From: Gymnorhina tibicen
Taxonomy: Eukaryota; Chordata; Aves; Passeriformes; Artamidae
NCBI GenBank assembly: GCA_013399875.1
Contig: VXAZ01001670.1
Coordinates: 981,519 to 1,045,518 of the forward strand
Direction of reading: 5' to 3'
DNA: 64,000 nt
Part shown: positions 63,151 through 64,000 of the stretch, piece after piece
How the letters are laid out: each line of letters opens with the position of its first letter
Position numbering within the stretch: the first letter of the stretch is position 1
The notes under the pieces: generated by a model
Seen by the model: the letters and a program-made list of their open reading frames with translations, nothing else
Database searches by the model: none
Told to the model about the DNA's origin: nothing
Position numbers and translations under genes: made by a program

Positions 63151-64000
63151 CCTCCCCTTCAGCCCCGGCCTATCTCTCAACTACCAAAGAGCACAGGAGT
63201 CTCTTATCAGCAAATGACAGATGCAAGTGGGTCCCCAGGATGGGGGAAAAAAAAGAGAAAAAGACGGTCCCCCAGGTTCTGGGGAGGATGAGAGGTTGCT
63301 GGGGATATCACTTTTCACTATCTACTATTCTTATTTTTCATTAGATTACACAGACCAAACACACTTGGCTATTAAGCAAAAAGGCACCAAGGGACCCAAA
63401 GAAGACAAATTAATTCCTGATTTATGAACAGAAAATGCAATAACCATAAGGGGAAATCAGCATATTGCTCATGTACTAAATGATCATTTCATAGACAAAA
63501 CTGGGAATAAATCCAAGAATAAAGAGTAAAAGCAGAAGGGCTGTGGTTGTAGTGTTGGGGGTCTAATCCTAAAAGGAATATTATGGAGAGCACTGTTAAT
63601 TCATTCACCTGGAGGAATAACAATATCACTGGAAAACAGAGTATTTTGATTCACTGTATAGCAGAGCTAACCCAGGCCAAAGGTTTCCATAATCTTAATA
63701 TCAACAAGAACTTTGTATGTATGTACACATACTTAAGCATGAGTATGTGCGCATAATGTTTTGAACTTCCCATAGCATTCTCTGCTTGTCTAGTCCTCAC
63801 CCTCACACCTCCACTGGTGAATCAGAATCCTGTTTACAGCCTTCTATTATTCCATGCTGACTTCCACGTACAGATCTCCTACAGGTCCCTACCATGCAGT
63901 TCTACACCAAGTGCTGAGCTATGGCAAACTGGACTATGATTTAACTAGATAGAACTAAATGCCAGGTAAGATGCACAGGGATCTGGGAAAAGCACTTAGC
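63151..64000. other. Unique noncoding DNA
   Basis: Nothing is recognised. A purine-rich GGGGGAAAAAAAAGAGAAAAAG string lies near 63242-63263. Confidence 0.5.

Noticed and set aside
1..64000. CRISPR arrays, tRNA or rRNA genes, bacterial operons, phage genes
   Set aside because: No regularly spaced repeats, cloverleaf A/B boxes, ribosomal RNA segments or dense coding were seen; the DNA is vertebrate nuclear in character.

Overview
This window looks like a piece of a bird nuclear genome, most likely a gene-poor intergenic or long intronic stretch. The main evidence is four fragments of CR1, the dominant avian LINE. They carry recognisable CR1 ORF2 protein motifs and the avian-type CR1 3' end. 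Other support comes from one clean solo retroviral LTR, a scatter of very old MIR-like SINE relics, and a low overall interspersed-repeat load (roughly 4-5 kb of 64 kb by my reading). A crocodilian or turtle source is less likely but is not excluded by sequence alone.

I found no host protein-coding exon, tRNA, rRNA, CRISPR array or bacterial-type operon. The open reading frames present are mostly 60-100 codons, as expected by chance in AT-rich vertebrate DNA. Longer ones fall in CR1 copies, in compositionally skewed tracts, or have no recognisable domain. The only true coding relics belong to the CR1 ORF2 polyprotein (endonuclease and reverse transcriptase), all broken.

Layout. 1-12 kb: unique AT-rich DNA with a CA/TG-rich alternating purine-pyrimidine tract (4.47-4.81 kb), a GA-rich tract (7.55-7.72 kb) and a possible regulatory element with an RFX X-box-like motif (7.78-7.92 kb). 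11.99-12.60 kb: a 612-bp solo LTR with 6-bp target-site duplications, CCAAT boxes, TATA box and polyadenylation signal. 12.6-27.4 kb: unique DNA with a MIR relic at 17 kb and a G/T-rich strand-asymmetric tract at 24.2-24.4 kb. 27.4-35.5 kb: the repeat-rich part, with a MIR relic, a sense CR1 3' end, a 1.5-kb antisense CR1 with an internal deletion, and a third antisense CR1 fragment. 35.5-64 kb: mostly unique DNA with MIR relics, two good CTCF-like motifs in outward orientation (48.17 and 57.61 kb), A/T-rich low-complexity tracts and a short CR1 tail at 59.6 kb.

No previously undescribed biological system is evident. The most checkable items are the solo LTR, the internally deleted CR1, the MIR relics (possible exapted regulatory DNA), the CTCF-like pair and several motif-bearing segments that look like conserved noncoding element candidates. 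Conservation itself cannot be judged from one sequence.
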